A stretch of DNA of 64,000 bases from JACDAN01 sp963827705. Lineage in GTDB: Bacteria; Actinomycetota; Thermoleophilia; Gaiellales; Gaiellaceae. A model generated the notes under the pieces. The model saw nothing but the letters and a program-made list of their open reading frames with translations, did not search any database and was not told the origin of the DNA. This document shows, piece by piece, positions 24,380 through 33,366 of the stretch (its first letter is position 1; each line of letters begins with the position of its first letter). The stretch is from assembly GCA_963827705.1 (NCBI GenBank), contig CAWHBN010000022.1, positions 62,001-126,000 of the forward strand, given 5' to 3'. Both the position numbers and the translations under genes were made by a program.

Positions 24380-25915
24380 TTATGCCTGCTCGCGCTGCGG
24401 CGCAGGCTGTGGCAGCACCCGGACCGTGCCGACCGTGTCGCTCGACCGCGACTCCGCGGTGACGTCCGAGAGCAAGGTGGCAAGGTCTTCCCGGTGGAGC
24501 GTCTCCTTCTCGAGCAGCGCGCCGGCGACGCGGTCGAGCGGCGAGCGATGCTTCTCGAGCAAGCGGATCGCCTCCTCGTACGCGCCGTCCGTGAGGCGGG
24601 CCTGCTCGCTGTCGCGCAGGCGCTTGGTCTCCTCCGAGAGTGAGTAGTTGTCCGCACGCATCGTCCGCGAGACGACGCCTTCGGACATTCCGTACTCGAA
24701 CACCATCGCGCGGGCGAGCGACGTGACCTTCTCGAGGTCGTTGGCCGCGCCGTTCGTGACCCGGCCGAAGACGACTTGCTCGGCCGCGCGGCCGGCGAGC
24801 CCGATCTTCATCCAGTCGATCAGCTCCTCGCGTGTGTGCAGGTATCGGTCCTCGTCGGGCAGGTGGAACGTGTAGCCGAGCGCGTCTCCGCGCGCCACGA
24901 TCGTGGCCTTCTGCACGGGATCGCCCATGAGGTATGCCATCACGGCGTGGCCTCCCTCGTGGTAGGCGAGGATGCGCCGCTCCTTCTCGGTGACGATCCG
25001 GCGCTGCTGAAGGCCTCCGACGACCCGCTCGAGCGCTGCCTCGAAGTTCGTGTGCAAGATGTCGTTGCGGTCGTCACGCGCGGCGAAGATCGCTGCCTCG
25101 TTCGCGACGTTGGCCAAATCCGCGCCGGTCAGCCCGGCGGTCTGGCGTGCGACGAGTTGAAGGTCGACGTCGGCCGCGAGGGGTTTGCCCCTCGTGTGAA
25201 CTCCCAGGATCTCCTGGCGGCCGGCGAGATCCGGCGGCGAGACGAGGATCTGGCGGTCGAACCGGCCGGGCCGGAGCAGGGCCGGGTCGAGATCCTCGAG
25301 CCGGTTGGAGGCGCCCATGACGATCACCTGGCCGCCCTCGCTCCCGTTGAACCCGTCCAACTCGACGAGCAGCTGGTTCAGCGTCTGGTCCTGCTCCCGG
25401 TTGAAACCGCCGCCCATGCGCTTCATGCCGACTGCGTCGAGCTCGTCGATGAAGATAATCGATGGAGCGTCGCTCCTGGCCTGCTCGAAGAGCTTCCGGA
25501 TGCGTGCGGCGCCTAGGCCCGCGAACATCTCGACGAACGCCGAGGCGCTCTGGGAGTAGAAGCTCGCACCGGACTCGTGCGCGACGGCCTTCGCGAGCAG
25601 CGTCTTGCCGGTACCGGGCGGGCCGTAGAGGAGAATCCCCTTCGGGACACGCGCACCGAGGCGCGAGAAACGCTTGGGATGGCGGAGGAAGTCGACGACC
25701 TCGCGCAGCTCTTTCTTCGCCTCGTCGACACCGGCGACCTCTTCCCAGGTCACGGAGCTTCTCGAGCTCGGCTTGACGTGCGTCGTCTTCACCCGCGGCA
25801 TCAGCGAGAGGCTGCGAAAGAGCAGGTAGATGATGAGCGCGAACATGATGATCGGGAGCCACACGAACGCGATGTCCCCGATCTCGCGCAGCAGCTCCCC
25901 CACGTCGAACGGCAT
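24380..25915 (-). CDS. FtsH-like AAA+ zinc metalloprotease with a single N-terminal helix
   Basis: 511 residues. One helix at about 16-34, then directly the AAA+ module: Walker A GPPGTGKT (98-105), pore loop FVEMFAGLGAARIRKLF, Walker B IIFIDELDA, arginine fingers in DPALLRPGRFDR; then the protease with HEGGH (His319, His323) and Asp393 in NDLEKVT. All catalytic residues are present. Classical FtsH has two helices and a periplasmic domain of about 75 residues and is about 600-650 long; both are missing here, so it is probably a second, specialised FtsH. The ATG start is 50 bp from the divergent gene. Confidence 0.9.
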   Translation of the reverse strand: MPFDVGELLREIGDIAFVWLPIIMFALIIYLLFRSLSLMPRVKTTHVKPSSRSSVTWEEVAGVDEAKKELREVVDFLRHPKRFSRLGARVPKGILLYGPPGTGKTLLAKAVAHESGASFYSQSASAFVEMFAGLGAARIRKLFEQARSDAPSIIFIDELDAVGMKRMGGGFNREQDQTLNQLLVELDGFNGSEGGQVIVMGASNRLEDLDPALLRPGRFDRQILVSPPDLAGRQEILGVHTRGKPLAADVDLQLVARQTAGLTGADLANVANEAAIFAARDDRNDILHTNFEAALERVVGGLQQRRIVTEKERRILAYHEGGHAVMAYLMGDPVQKATIVARGDALGYTFHLPDEDRYLHTREELIDWMKIGLAGRAAEQVVFGRVTNGAANDLEKVTSLARAMVFEYGMSEGVVSRTMRADNYSLSEETKRLRDSEQARLTDGAYEEAIRLLEKHRSPLDRVAGALLEKETLHREDLATLLSDVTAESRSSDTVGTVRVLPQPAPQREQA

Positions 25916-25965
25916 GGACCGTCTATCGGCAGCGAGCCGCGTCCCCTGTAGGGCACACTGAGCGC

Positions 25966-26985
25966 GTGGCCGAGCTCCCGGTCCCGCCGCACTTCGACCC
26001 CGGCCGCGCGGGCGAGGTCTGGCACGTCCCGTACCAAGAGCGCGCGCCCGAGGCGCAGGCGTGGGCGGAGCACCATCGCCTCCGCCCCGCGCTCGAGGAC
26101 GACTTCCGGGTCTGCCTCGTCGCCGTCGACGTCCAGAACACGTTCTGCGTCCCGGGCTTCGATCTGTACGTCCAGGGCGCCGAGCGCGACAACGCGCGCC
26201 TGTGCGAGTTCCTGTACCGGAACCTCGGGACGATCACGGCGATCATCCCGACCCTCGACACCCACCGGGCGACGCAGATCTTCCACCCGGTCTGGCTGAT
26301 CGACGAGGAGGGGCGCCACCCGGACCCCTACACGCTGATCACTGCCGAAGACGCCCGGTCCGGCCGCTGGCGGATCAACCCCGCGGCGGTCGAGAGCACC
26401 GGCATCGACCCCGAGTACGCCCAGCTGCAGCTGCTCGACTACACGCGGAAGCTCGAAAAGAGCGGGAAGTACACGCTCACGATCTGGCCGTACCACGCGA
26501 TGCTCGGTGGGGTCGGCCACGCGCTCGTCTCCGCCGTCGAGGAGGCGATCTTCTTTCACACGATCGCACGCTCGAGCCAGCCGGCCTTCCAGGTCAAGGG
26601 CGACAATCCGCTGACCGAGCACTACTCGATGTTCGGCCCGGAGGTCACGGAGGGCCCCGACGGCATGACGATCGCCGGGAAGAACGACCTGCTGATCGAG
26701 CAGCTCCTCACCTACGACGCGATCGTCGTCGCGGGTCAGGCAAAGAGTCACTGCGTCGCCTGGACGATCGACGACCTCCTCGAGGGCGACGACGAGCGCG
26801 TCCCCGCTCTGGCCCCGCGCACGTACCTCCTCGAGGACTGCACCTCGCCGGTCGTCGTTCCGGGCTTCGACTACACGGAGCAGGCGAACGCCGCGTTCGA
26901 GCGGTTCGCCGCTGCCGGGATGCACGTCGTGCGCTCGACCGAGGCGATCGAGAGCTGGCCCGGGATCAGCGCCCCCGTCAACTGA
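25966..26985 (+). CDS. isochorismatase-superfamily hydrolase, nicotinamidase-like
   Basis: 339 residues, longer than typical nicotinamidases (about 200). Nucleophile site AGQAKSHCVAWTIDDL (Cys about 263) and the acid VAVDVQNTF (Asp55) fit the Asp-Lys-Cys triad; extra helices lie between (IIPTLDTHRATQIFHPVWL, SGKYTLTIWPYHAML). The convergent neighbour is nicotinate phosphoribosyltransferase, so hydrolysis of nicotinamide to nicotinate for NAD salvage is a reasonable inference. GTG start, 50 bp from the divergent FtsH gene. Confidence 0.82.
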   Translation: MAELPVPPHFDPGRAGEVWHVPYQERAPEAQAWAEHHRLRPALEDDFRVCLVAVDVQNTFCVPGFDLYVQGAERDNARLCEFLYRNLGTITAIIPTLDTHRATQIFHPVWLIDEEGRHPDPYTLITAEDARSGRWRINPAAVESTGIDPEYAQLQLLDYTRKLEKSGKYTLTIWPYHAMLGGVGHALVSAVEEAIFFHTIARSSQPAFQVKGDNPLTEHYSMFGPEVTEGPDGMTIAGKNDLLIEQLLTYDAIVVAGQAKSHCVAWTIDDLLEGDDERVPALAPRTYLLEDCTSPVVVPGFDYTEQANAAFERFAAAGMHVVRSTEAIESWPGISAPVN

Positions 26986-26988
26986 CGC

Positions 26989-28071
26989 TTATTCCACCCG
27001 CTCGAGCCGCGGGTTCGACCGGTACCGGCGGCCGACCTTTGCGCTCGGCCGCCCGTCCGTGAGCACCACGTCGGCCGTGAAGTCGTTCTCGCCGCGGATC
27101 AGCGCCGAGCCGACGCCGTAGGAGTCGACGGGCACCCCGAGCTCCTCGAACTCGCGGATCCGCTCTGCGGTCATCCCGCCGGAGACGACGATCTTGATCC
27201 GCTCGAAGCCGTCCCGGTCGAGCGCCTCGCGTACCTTCCAGACCAACCGGTCGTTCACCCCGCGCGGGTCGAAGTCGCCGAGCTCGTTCCACAGCGACTG
27301 GTCGACGAGCGAGCGGGACGTGTCGAGCCGAACGCCCCAGAGCCGGTCACCCAGCGCGCGCGCCACCTCGAGCGCGGTCCGGACCGAGTCGTTCTCGAAA
27401 TCGACGAGCACGACGATGTTCACCTCCGGATCGATGTGCTCGGCGAACTTCGTCGCCGCGAGCACGGTGTTGCCGCCGTAGGACGCGATCAATGAGTGCG
27501 GCACGGTCCCGATCGCGCTACCGCCCCACCACGACGTGTTCGCCCCGGTCGTCATCCCGATCGGCGCGCCGATCGTCGACCCGGCCACATAGGCCGCATA
27601 CCCGTCGCCCGTCTGCACGCGGTGGTGGTCGTACCGGGCGGGCATGAAGATGATCGGCTTGCCGTTCGCGGCTTCGACGACCTTCTTGACGTTCGTCGCG
27701 ATCATCGTCCGGCGGGCGAGGACGCCGAGATAGACGGTCTCGAGGTGAGCGAAGCCCGTGTAGTCGCCCTCGATCGTCATCACCGTCTCCCAGGGGGCAA
27801 TCGGGTCGCCCTCGTAGAGCGCATGGACGGTCAGCCCGTCCCAGTCGTCCGAGCACAGCTCGAGGACGGCGATCGCCTCGTCGATCCCGGCGAGAAGCGC
27901 CTCCTTCTTCTGGAACACCTGCATCACGACCCGCGGGTGCCGGTCATCCTCGAGCAGCACGTGCCGCGTGCGGTTGAAGTACTCGTCCGTGTAGTAGCCC
28001 TCGCGGATCTTCTCGACCGGGAGGTCGAAGATCTCGGCGGGCAGCCGCGTCCCTCTAGTCTCGACCGCCAT
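26989..28071 (-). CDS. pncB: nicotinate phosphoribosyltransferase
   Basis: 360 residues. Converts nicotinate and PRPP to nicotinate mononucleotide. Family text includes EGYYTDEYFNRTRHVL, HALYEGDPIAPWETVMTIEG, GVLARRTMIATNVKKVV, ARYDHHRVQTGDGYAAYVAG, and the phosphate-binding end KIVVSGGMTAERIREFE with VDSYGVGSAL. ATG 28071 chosen; the upstream open part overlaps the DUF1385 gene and is not part of the fold. Its stop is 3 bp from the stop of the nicotinamidase-like gene. Confidence 0.88.
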   Translation of the reverse strand: MAVETRGTRLPAEIFDLPVEKIREGYYTDEYFNRTRHVLLEDDRHPRVVMQVFQKKEALLAGIDEAIAVLELCSDDWDGLTVHALYEGDPIAPWETVMTIEGDYTGFAHLETVYLGVLARRTMIATNVKKVVEAANGKPIIFMPARYDHHRVQTGDGYAAYVAGSTIGAPIGMTTGANTSWWGGSAIGTVPHSLIASYGGNTVLAATKFAEHIDPEVNIVVLVDFENDSVRTALEVARALGDRLWGVRLDTSRSLVDQSLWNELGDFDPRGVNDRLVWKVREALDRDGFERIKIVVSGGMTAERIREFEELGVPVDSYGVGSALIRGENDFTADVVLTDGRPSAKVGRRYRSNPRLERVE

Positions 28072-28846
28072 CTGCTGCCTCCTCGAGCCGCAGGCAGGCG
28101 GCGAGCGCGGCTTCCGCGACCTCGAGCTGCTCGGCGGTCGGCTCGGCCGTCGCAACCCTGTGCTGGAACTCGTGTCCGGGCCGGGCCAGCAGCTTCGAGA
28201 GCCGTCGGTCGGGGTTCCTCGACATCCAGTTGAAGACCTCCGTCGCCGCGGCGAGCGCGCCCAAAGAGGCGGCGAACCTGGCCTTCGTGCGCATGTGCGC
28301 GGGCGCCTTGGCGGCGAGTGCGTTCCCGGCCGCCATCGTCACGATGAGCGGACCCACCAGATGCGTCCCGCACCGCTCGTGCTCCCTGGCGCGCGGCTCG
28401 TCGTGCTCGTACGTCCCGATCGAGATGTGCTCGGCGCCGTGATAGGCGGCCAGCGCCGTCCCGCGTAGCGCGATCGCCGCAGGCGCGAGCGAGGCGAAGC
28501 CGGCGATGAGCTCCTTCGCCGCGGGGCCGAGCCGGCCCGAGCCACGCACGGCGCGGGTGAAGACCGCACCGCCGAGCATCGCCGCGAGAACGGCGGGCCG
28601 TTCGAAGGGAAGGCGCGCCTCGGGCACCCGCCGTCGCACCTCGGGGAGGAGGGCGAAGATCTCCGCGACGCGGGCCGGGCCACGAAGAAACGGCCGCCTG
28701 ACGTTCGCCGCGCGGAACCGCTTGACGTCCGACTCGACCCGCAGCGAGCCGTCCGGAGCGCGAACGGCACAGGCCCACGCGTTGGGGCCGTGGACGAGCA
28801 CGCCGTTCGCGAGCGCCATTCCGCCGAGCCGGATCTTCTCGCTCAT
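28055..28846 (-). CDS. DUF1385 family membrane protein
   Basis: 263 residues. IRLGGMALANGVLVHGPNAW at the start, AYHGAEHISIGTYEHD and EHERCGTHLVGPLIVTM mark the DUF1385 family (YqhQ-like), usually a predicted metal-dependent membrane enzyme. Two hydrophobic stretches around 85-135. The stop overlaps the pncB start by 17 bases and the start overlaps the peptidase stop by 4. Function not known. Confidence 0.75.
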   Translation of the reverse strand: MSEKIRLGGMALANGVLVHGPNAWACAVRAPDGSLRVESDVKRFRAANVRRPFLRGPARVAEIFALLPEVRRRVPEARLPFERPAVLAAMLGGAVFTRAVRGSGRLGPAAKELIAGFASLAPAAIALRGTALAAYHGAEHISIGTYEHDEPRAREHERCGTHLVGPLIVTMAAGNALAAKAPAHMRTKARFAASLGALAAATEVFNWMSRNPDRRLSKLLARPGHEFQHRVATAEPTAEQLEVAEAALAACLRLEEAADGGRD

Positions 28847-30156
28847 GCGGCCGAGGGTAGCGACCCGACCTCGACTGCCGCATGGCGGAGGAACCGCACA
28901 CCGAGCTCGAGGTCCTCGACCTCGATCCGCTCGTCCGCCGAGTGGATCAGCCGGGCGGCGAGCTCCGGCTCCATCGTCCGCATCGGGAAGAAGCCGTACG
29001 CGACGGTACCGAAGGCGTCCCTGAGCCAGTGACTGTCAGTGAAGCCGGCGAGCAGGAGTGGGACGACCTGCGCGCCCGGCTCGATGTCCGCCACGAACGC
29101 CTCGACGGCATCCCAGAGTGGCGTGTCGAGGGGCGAGCGGGTCCCGCCGTGGCCTTCGAGCCACTCGAAGTCGAAGTCGGAGTCGCCGAAGAGCTCCCGG
29201 AGCTGCGCCTCCACCTCCCCTTGAGTGCGCTCGGGAAGGATTCGACAGTCCACCGTGACCTCGCACAGCGCCGGGATCACGTTGCGACCGCGCGAGGCGA
29301 CGATCTGCGTCGGCGAGACGGTCGTCCCGAGCAGCGGCTCGATGAGGTCGCCGGCGAGCAGGTGCACTTCGCGGGCGGCCTCCACGGCGCGGTCCGGAGC
29401 AGGCACCCCGCCCGTGACGGCGCGGAGGAACGCCTCCACTTCCGGTCCGAGCTCGGGAGTGTCCTGAAAGCGGCCGAGGCGCTCGATGAGCGGCGCCGCC
29501 TTCACGAGCGCGTTGTCTGCGATCGTCGGACGTGACGCGTGGCCGCTCCGTCCGTGGACACGGATCCGGAACGGCGAGCTCATCTTCTCGGCGGTGGAGC
29601 AGACGTAGAAGACGCGGCCGCCCAGGACGAGCCGGTCGCCGGCGCCCTCGTTCACGCAGTACTCCGAGCGAACCGCCTCGGGATGCTCCTCGCACAGCCA
29701 CTGGAGGCCGAAGCCGGCACCAACCTCCTCGTCGGCGCAGGCGGCGAAGATCAGGTCGCCTCCCGGCTCGAAACCCTCTCGCGCGAGCGACGCGATCGCG
29801 ACGGCGCTCGCGGCAACTTGGCCCTTCATGTCGAGTGCGCCGCGACCCCAGATCTGCCCCTCCCGGAGCTCGCCGGACCACGGGTCGAGCTCCCACTCGG
29901 CCGGGTCCGCAAGGACGGTGTCCGTGTGGGACAGGAGCACGAGCCGCGGCCCTGCGCCGGTGCCGGGGATCCGCGCGACGAGGTTCGCCCGCTCCGGCAC
30001 CTTCGCGTACAGCTCGGACTCGACCCCGTGGTCGCCGAGGTAATCGCGCAGGAGCTCCGCCGCACGCGTCTCGTTCCCGGGCGGGTTGACCGTCTCGACG
30101 CGAATCAGCTCCTGGAGGAGCTCGGTCGCCTCCTGACGCAGGGAGAGCGTCGCCAC
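28843..30156 (-). CDS. M20-family metallopeptidase (ArgE/DapE-like)
   Basis: 437 residues. Two-zinc site: LLSHTDTVLAD, WGRGALDMKGQVA, ACADEEVGAGFG with the catalytic Glu pair, and late RLIHSADERIEVED; a lid domain lies at about 195-310 (RVHGRSGHASRPTIADNAL). Cleaves an N-acyl amino acid or small peptide; substrate not assignable. Its start overlaps the methyltransferase stop by one base. Confidence 0.9.
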   Translation of the reverse strand: MATLSLRQEATELLQELIRVETVNPPGNETRAAELLRDYLGDHGVESELYAKVPERANLVARIPGTGAGPRLVLLSHTDTVLADPAEWELDPWSGELREGQIWGRGALDMKGQVAASAVAIASLAREGFEPGGDLIFAACADEEVGAGFGLQWLCEEHPEAVRSEYCVNEGAGDRLVLGGRVFYVCSTAEKMSSPFRIRVHGRSGHASRPTIADNALVKAAPLIERLGRFQDTPELGPEVEAFLRAVTGGVPAPDRAVEAAREVHLLAGDLIEPLLGTTVSPTQIVASRGRNVIPALCEVTVDCRILPERTQGEVEAQLRELFGDSDFDFEWLEGHGGTRSPLDTPLWDAVEAFVADIEPGAQVVPLLLAGFTDSHWLRDAFGTVAYGFFPMRTMEPELAARLIHSADERIEVEDLELGVRFLRHAAVEVGSLPSAA

Positions 30157-30950
30157 TAGCGGCGTGTGCCGACCGTGAGGAGATAGGTCCGCGAGAAGTG
30201 AAGGCCGCCGTTCACACGCGACCGCTCGTGTAGCTCGACAAAGTTCCGGTGCAGCTCCTCCCGCTTGTCGTCGTCGAGCGAGTCGGCGAGCACCTTGGTC
30301 GGGCCGTAGTCGTGGCTGAAGAGCTCCCAGACTGCTTCGCCCGACTCCAGCTCGAGCGGGCTGTCCCCTTGCTCGAACTCGAGCTCGAAATCACCGTCGA
30401 GGAGATTGCGGACGTAGTCCTCCCGTCCCCAGTCGAACTGGTTGCCCACGCCGGGAGGCGGAGGCGGCTGGAACTCTCGCATCACGCCGAAAACCTGCGC
30501 GAGACCAGATTCCGGCGTCCAGCACGCGAGAGCGATCCGTCCAGCCGGGCGCGTGACCCTGGCCAGCTCGTGCGCGATCGCTGGATGGTCGGGCGCGAAC
30601 ATCACGCCGCACGTAGACGCGACGCGCTCGAAGCTCGCGTCCTCGAGCTCGAGCGCCTCTACGTCGCCGACGCGGTAGTCGATCTTCAGTCCGCGCTCCT
30701 CGGCTCGCCCCTTCGCCTGTTCGATGAGCGCAGGCGCCAGGTCGATGCCTACGACGTCGGCGCCGGCGGCAGCCGCGAGCTCGGCCACGGCGCCTGTACC
30801 ACAGGCGAGGTCAAGGAAGCGCTGCCCCGGTTCCGGCCCTAGTCGGTCGATCACCTCGGCGTGGATATCCGTGATCGTCTCCGTGATCCCCTGGTAGGGA
30901 CCCGCGCTCCACGCGGCAGCATGGCGCTCTTTCAACTCCTCGAACGGCAT
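30156..30950 (-). CDS. class I SAM-dependent methyltransferase
   Basis: 264 residues. SAM site RFLDLACGTGAVAELAAAAG and VVGIDLAPALIEQAKGRA, with IDYRVGDVEALELEDASFER and a VTRPAGRIALACWTPESG strand. ATG 30950 is preferred because GGAG sits at good distance; the open frame upstream overlaps the divergent rarA start. Resembles ubiquinone/menaquinone-type or small-molecule methyltransferases; substrate unknown. First gene of the methyltransferase-M20-DUF1385-pncB run. Confidence 0.85.
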   Translation of the reverse strand: MPFEELKERHAAAWSAGPYQGITETITDIHAEVIDRLGPEPGQRFLDLACGTGAVAELAAAAGADVVGIDLAPALIEQAKGRAEERGLKIDYRVGDVEALELEDASFERVASTCGVMFAPDHPAIAHELARVTRPAGRIALACWTPESGLAQVFGVMREFQPPPPPGVGNQFDWGREDYVRNLLDGDFELEFEQGDSPLELESGEAVWELFSHDYGPTKVLADSLDDDKREELHRNFVELHERSRVNGGLHFSRTYLLTVGTRR

Positions 30951-30996
30951 CGTCAGCTCCTTTGTCGGCTCGACGGACGAGCATACTTTTCCGGCG

Positions 30997-32268
30997 ATGA
31001 GCGATCTCTTCTCAGACGCCGCCAAGGAACGGCTGCCGCAGGTAGCGCCGCTCGCACTGCGCCTCCGACCGCAGCGGCTCGAGGACTTCGTCGGCCAGGG
31101 TCAGATCCTCGGCGAGCGCTCGGCGCTGCGGCTCGCGATCGAGGAGGACCGCGTGGGCTCGATGATCCTCTACGGGCCGCCCGGAAGCGGCAAGACCACG
31201 CTCGCCCGCATCGTGGCCAACCAGACAGGCGCCGCGTTCGAGGAGCTCTCCGCCGTCTCGGCGACCGTCTCCCAGGTGCGCGAGGTGATCGCACAGGCCC
31301 GCGAGGAGCTCGGAGCCCAGGGCCGGCGGACGATCCTGTTCCTCGACGAGATCCACCGCTTCAACAAGGCACAGCAGGACGCCCTGCTGCCGGCGGTCGA
31401 GGAGGGCGTCCTGACGCTGATCGGCGCCACGACCGAGAACCCGTACTTCGAGGTCAACTCGGCGCTGCTCTCACGGGCCCAGATCTACGAGCTCCAGCCG
31501 CTGGCCCGGGAGGATCTGGCCGTCGTGGTGCGGCGTGGAGCGGACGAGCTCGAGGCCGAGCTGCCACCAGAGCTCGTCGAGCTCGTCGCCCTGCGGGCAG
31601 GCGGCGATGCCAGGAACGCGCTGAACATCCTCGAGCTCGCCGTTCAGACCGCGCGGGCCGAGGGCAGCCCAGTCTCCGAGGAGCACGTCGAGGACGCCGC
31701 GCGGAAGCGGCCGCTCGTCTACGACAAGGGTGGTGACGCGCACTACGACTTCGCCTCGGCGTTCATCAAGTCGATGCGCGGCTCCGACCCTGACGGCTCC
31801 GTCTACTACCTCGCCGCCATGCTCGAGGGCGGCGAGGACCCCCGCTTCATCGCCCGCCGGATGGTCATCCTGGCCTCGGAGGACATCGGTCTGGCCGACC
31901 CGCAGGCCCTCGTCGTCGCCGTCGCCGCGGCGCAGGCGGTCGAGCACGTCGGCCTTCCCGAGGCGCAGCTCAACCTCGCCGAGGCCGCGATCTACCTCGC
32001 CCTCGCACCGAAGTCGAACGACGTCATCGTTGCGCTCCGGGATGCGCAGAAGGACATCCGCGACCACGGGCATCTCCGTCCGCCTGACGCGCTCAGGGAC
32101 ACGAGCTACTACGGCGCGAGGAAGCTCGGGCGAGGCAAGGGCTACGTCTATCCCCACTCGGACCCGAAGGGCTTCGAGGTCGACAACCTGCCCGACGAGC
32201 TGAAAGGCCGCCGTTACTATCGGCCGTCCGGTTCAGGCCAGGAGAAGGAGGACGAGGATGGCGGTTGA
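30997..32268 (+). CDS. rarA: replication-associated recombination ATPase RarA/MgsA
   Basis: 423 residues. AAA+ protein close to clamp loader ATPases: ALRLRPQRLEDFVGQGQIL, Walker A LYGPPGSGKTTLARI, Walker B ILFLDEIHRFNKAQQDALL, IGATTENPYFEVNSALLSR, then the tetramerisation part (DYGL-like AHYDFASAFIKSMRGSDPD, RRMVILASEDIGLADPQAL). Acts at stalled replication forks. Start ATG 46 bp from the divergent methyltransferase. The end overlaps the OsmC gene by 11 bases. Confidence 0.94.
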   Translation: MSDLFSDAAKERLPQVAPLALRLRPQRLEDFVGQGQILGERSALRLAIEEDRVGSMILYGPPGSGKTTLARIVANQTGAAFEELSAVSATVSQVREVIAQAREELGAQGRRTILFLDEIHRFNKAQQDALLPAVEEGVLTLIGATTENPYFEVNSALLSRAQIYELQPLAREDLAVVVRRGADELEAELPPELVELVALRAGGDARNALNILELAVQTARAEGSPVSEEHVEDAARKRPLVYDKGGDAHYDFASAFIKSMRGSDPDGSVYYLAAMLEGGEDPRFIARRMVILASEDIGLADPQALVVAVAAAQAVEHVGLPEAQLNLAEAAIYLALAPKSNDVIVALRDAQKDIRDHGHLRPPDALRDTSYYGARKLGRGKGYVYPHSDPKGFEVDNLPDELKGRRYYRPSGSGQEKEDEDGG

Positions 32269-32695
32269 GCGCACCGCGAACGCGGAGTGGCAGGGGGATC
32301 TGATGAGCGGGTCCGGAACGGTCTCGACGGAGAGCGGGGCCGTCCACGAGGCGACGATCAAGTGGAGCTCGCGCGCGGAGGCTGCCGACGAGAACACGAG
32401 CCCCGAGGAGCTGATCGCCGCGGCACACGCCTCATGCGTCTTGATGGCGCTCGCGAACGGGCTCGCGCAGGCGGGAACGCCGGCCCAGCATCTCGAGAGC
32501 AAGGCGACCGCAACCTTCGACAAGGTCGGCGACGGCTTCCGGATGACGACGATGTGGCTCGGGATCCGCGGCGAGGTCGACGGCCTGGACGAGAACGGCT
32601 TCAGCAAGGCGGCCGAGGACGCGAAGGACAACTGTCCCGTCTCGCAGGCGCTCAGCGACGACGTCGAGGTGACGCTCGACGCCTCGCTGGCCTAG
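32258..32695 (+). CDS. OsmC-family thiol peroxidase
   Basis: 145 residues. Both redox cysteines are present: Cys60 in AAAHASCVLMALAN and Cys126 in KDNCPVSQALS, with the SPEELIAAAHA helix. Reduces organic hydroperoxides. ATG start lies inside the end of rarA, preceded by GGAGAAGGAGG, a strong ribosome site. Converges on the phosphoesterase gene with stops overlapping. Confidence 0.9.
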   Translation: MAVERTANAEWQGDLMSGSGTVSTESGAVHEATIKWSSRAEAADENTSPEELIAAAHASCVLMALANGLAQAGTPAQHLESKATATFDKVGDGFRMTTMWLGIRGEVDGLDENGFSKAAEDAKDNCPVSQALSDDVEVTLDASLA

Positions 32696-33357
32696 TCGGA
32701 GCCCTTCAGGATCCGGTTCGCGGCGAACTCGCTGAACTCCCCGCCCATCGAGCGGTAGGCCGCTGCGGCCCGCTCGACGTCGTACTCCGTCCGCCTGAAC
32801 TCGAAGTCGCCGTCCCACGTCGCCCAGGCGGCGCGGACGTCGCCGTCGAGGGGCATCCCGACGCTTCCGGGATTGACGAGGTCGGTGCCGTCCGGTCCGG
32901 GGCGACGAAACTGCTGGTGGCTGTGGCCGAACACGATCGTCCGGTCGCGAACGCCGCCGAGCATGCGCTCCTCGCCTTCCTCGGGCTGCGGAGCGAAGCT
33001 CTCGACGTCCGAGCTCGGGGAGCCGTGGACGTAGAGGATGCCGTCGAGCTCCGCGCTCACAGGAAGCCCGTACAGCCGCTCGATCTCTTCGTCCGTGAGC
33101 ACGCCCTCGAACTCTTCGTAGACCTGGATCACCTCGGGAATCTCCGGCGGCTCGCGCAGCCAGCGCTCGCCGTTCCCACGGATCCAGGTGGTTGCCGGCA
33201 GCTCACGAAGCCTGGCGAGCGTCTCGTGCGGCCAGGGGCTCGGCGTGCCGTAGTCGCCTCCGAGCAGGAAGCGATCGGCACCCGCATCCTCCGCGTCGGC
33301 GAGGACGGCCTCCAGGGCCGGCAGGTTCCCGTGGATGTCGTAGAGAACGGCTAGCAC
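32692..33357 (-). CDS. calcineurin-like metallophosphoesterase, YfcE/MJ0936-like
   Basis: 221 residues. Two-metal motifs in order: VLYDIHGNLPALEAVL, FLLGGDYG, IRGNGERW, LYVHGSP, VFGHSHQQF, with LVNPGSVGMPLDG as is usual for YfcE-type phosphodiesterases. Substrate unknown. GTG start at 33357 lies 9 bp from the edge of structured element copy 2. Confidence 0.88.
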   Translation of the reverse strand: MLAVLYDIHGNLPALEAVLADAEDAGADRFLLGGDYGTPSPWPHETLARLRELPATTWIRGNGERWLREPPEIPEVIQVYEEFEGVLTDEEIERLYGLPVSAELDGILYVHGSPSSDVESFAPQPEEGEERMLGGVRDRTIVFGHSHQQFRRPGPDGTDLVNPGSVGMPLDGDVRAAWATWDGDFEFRRTEYDVERAAAAYRSMGGEFSEFAANRILKGSD

Positions 33358-33366
33358 GCCCGACTA

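Noticed and set aside
30131..30150. Third copy of the RNA core (GACGCAGGGAG match)
   Set aside because: It lies in the first codons of the M20 peptidase, has no partner strand CGACTGAGGACG nearby and no flanking helices; a chance 11-base match.
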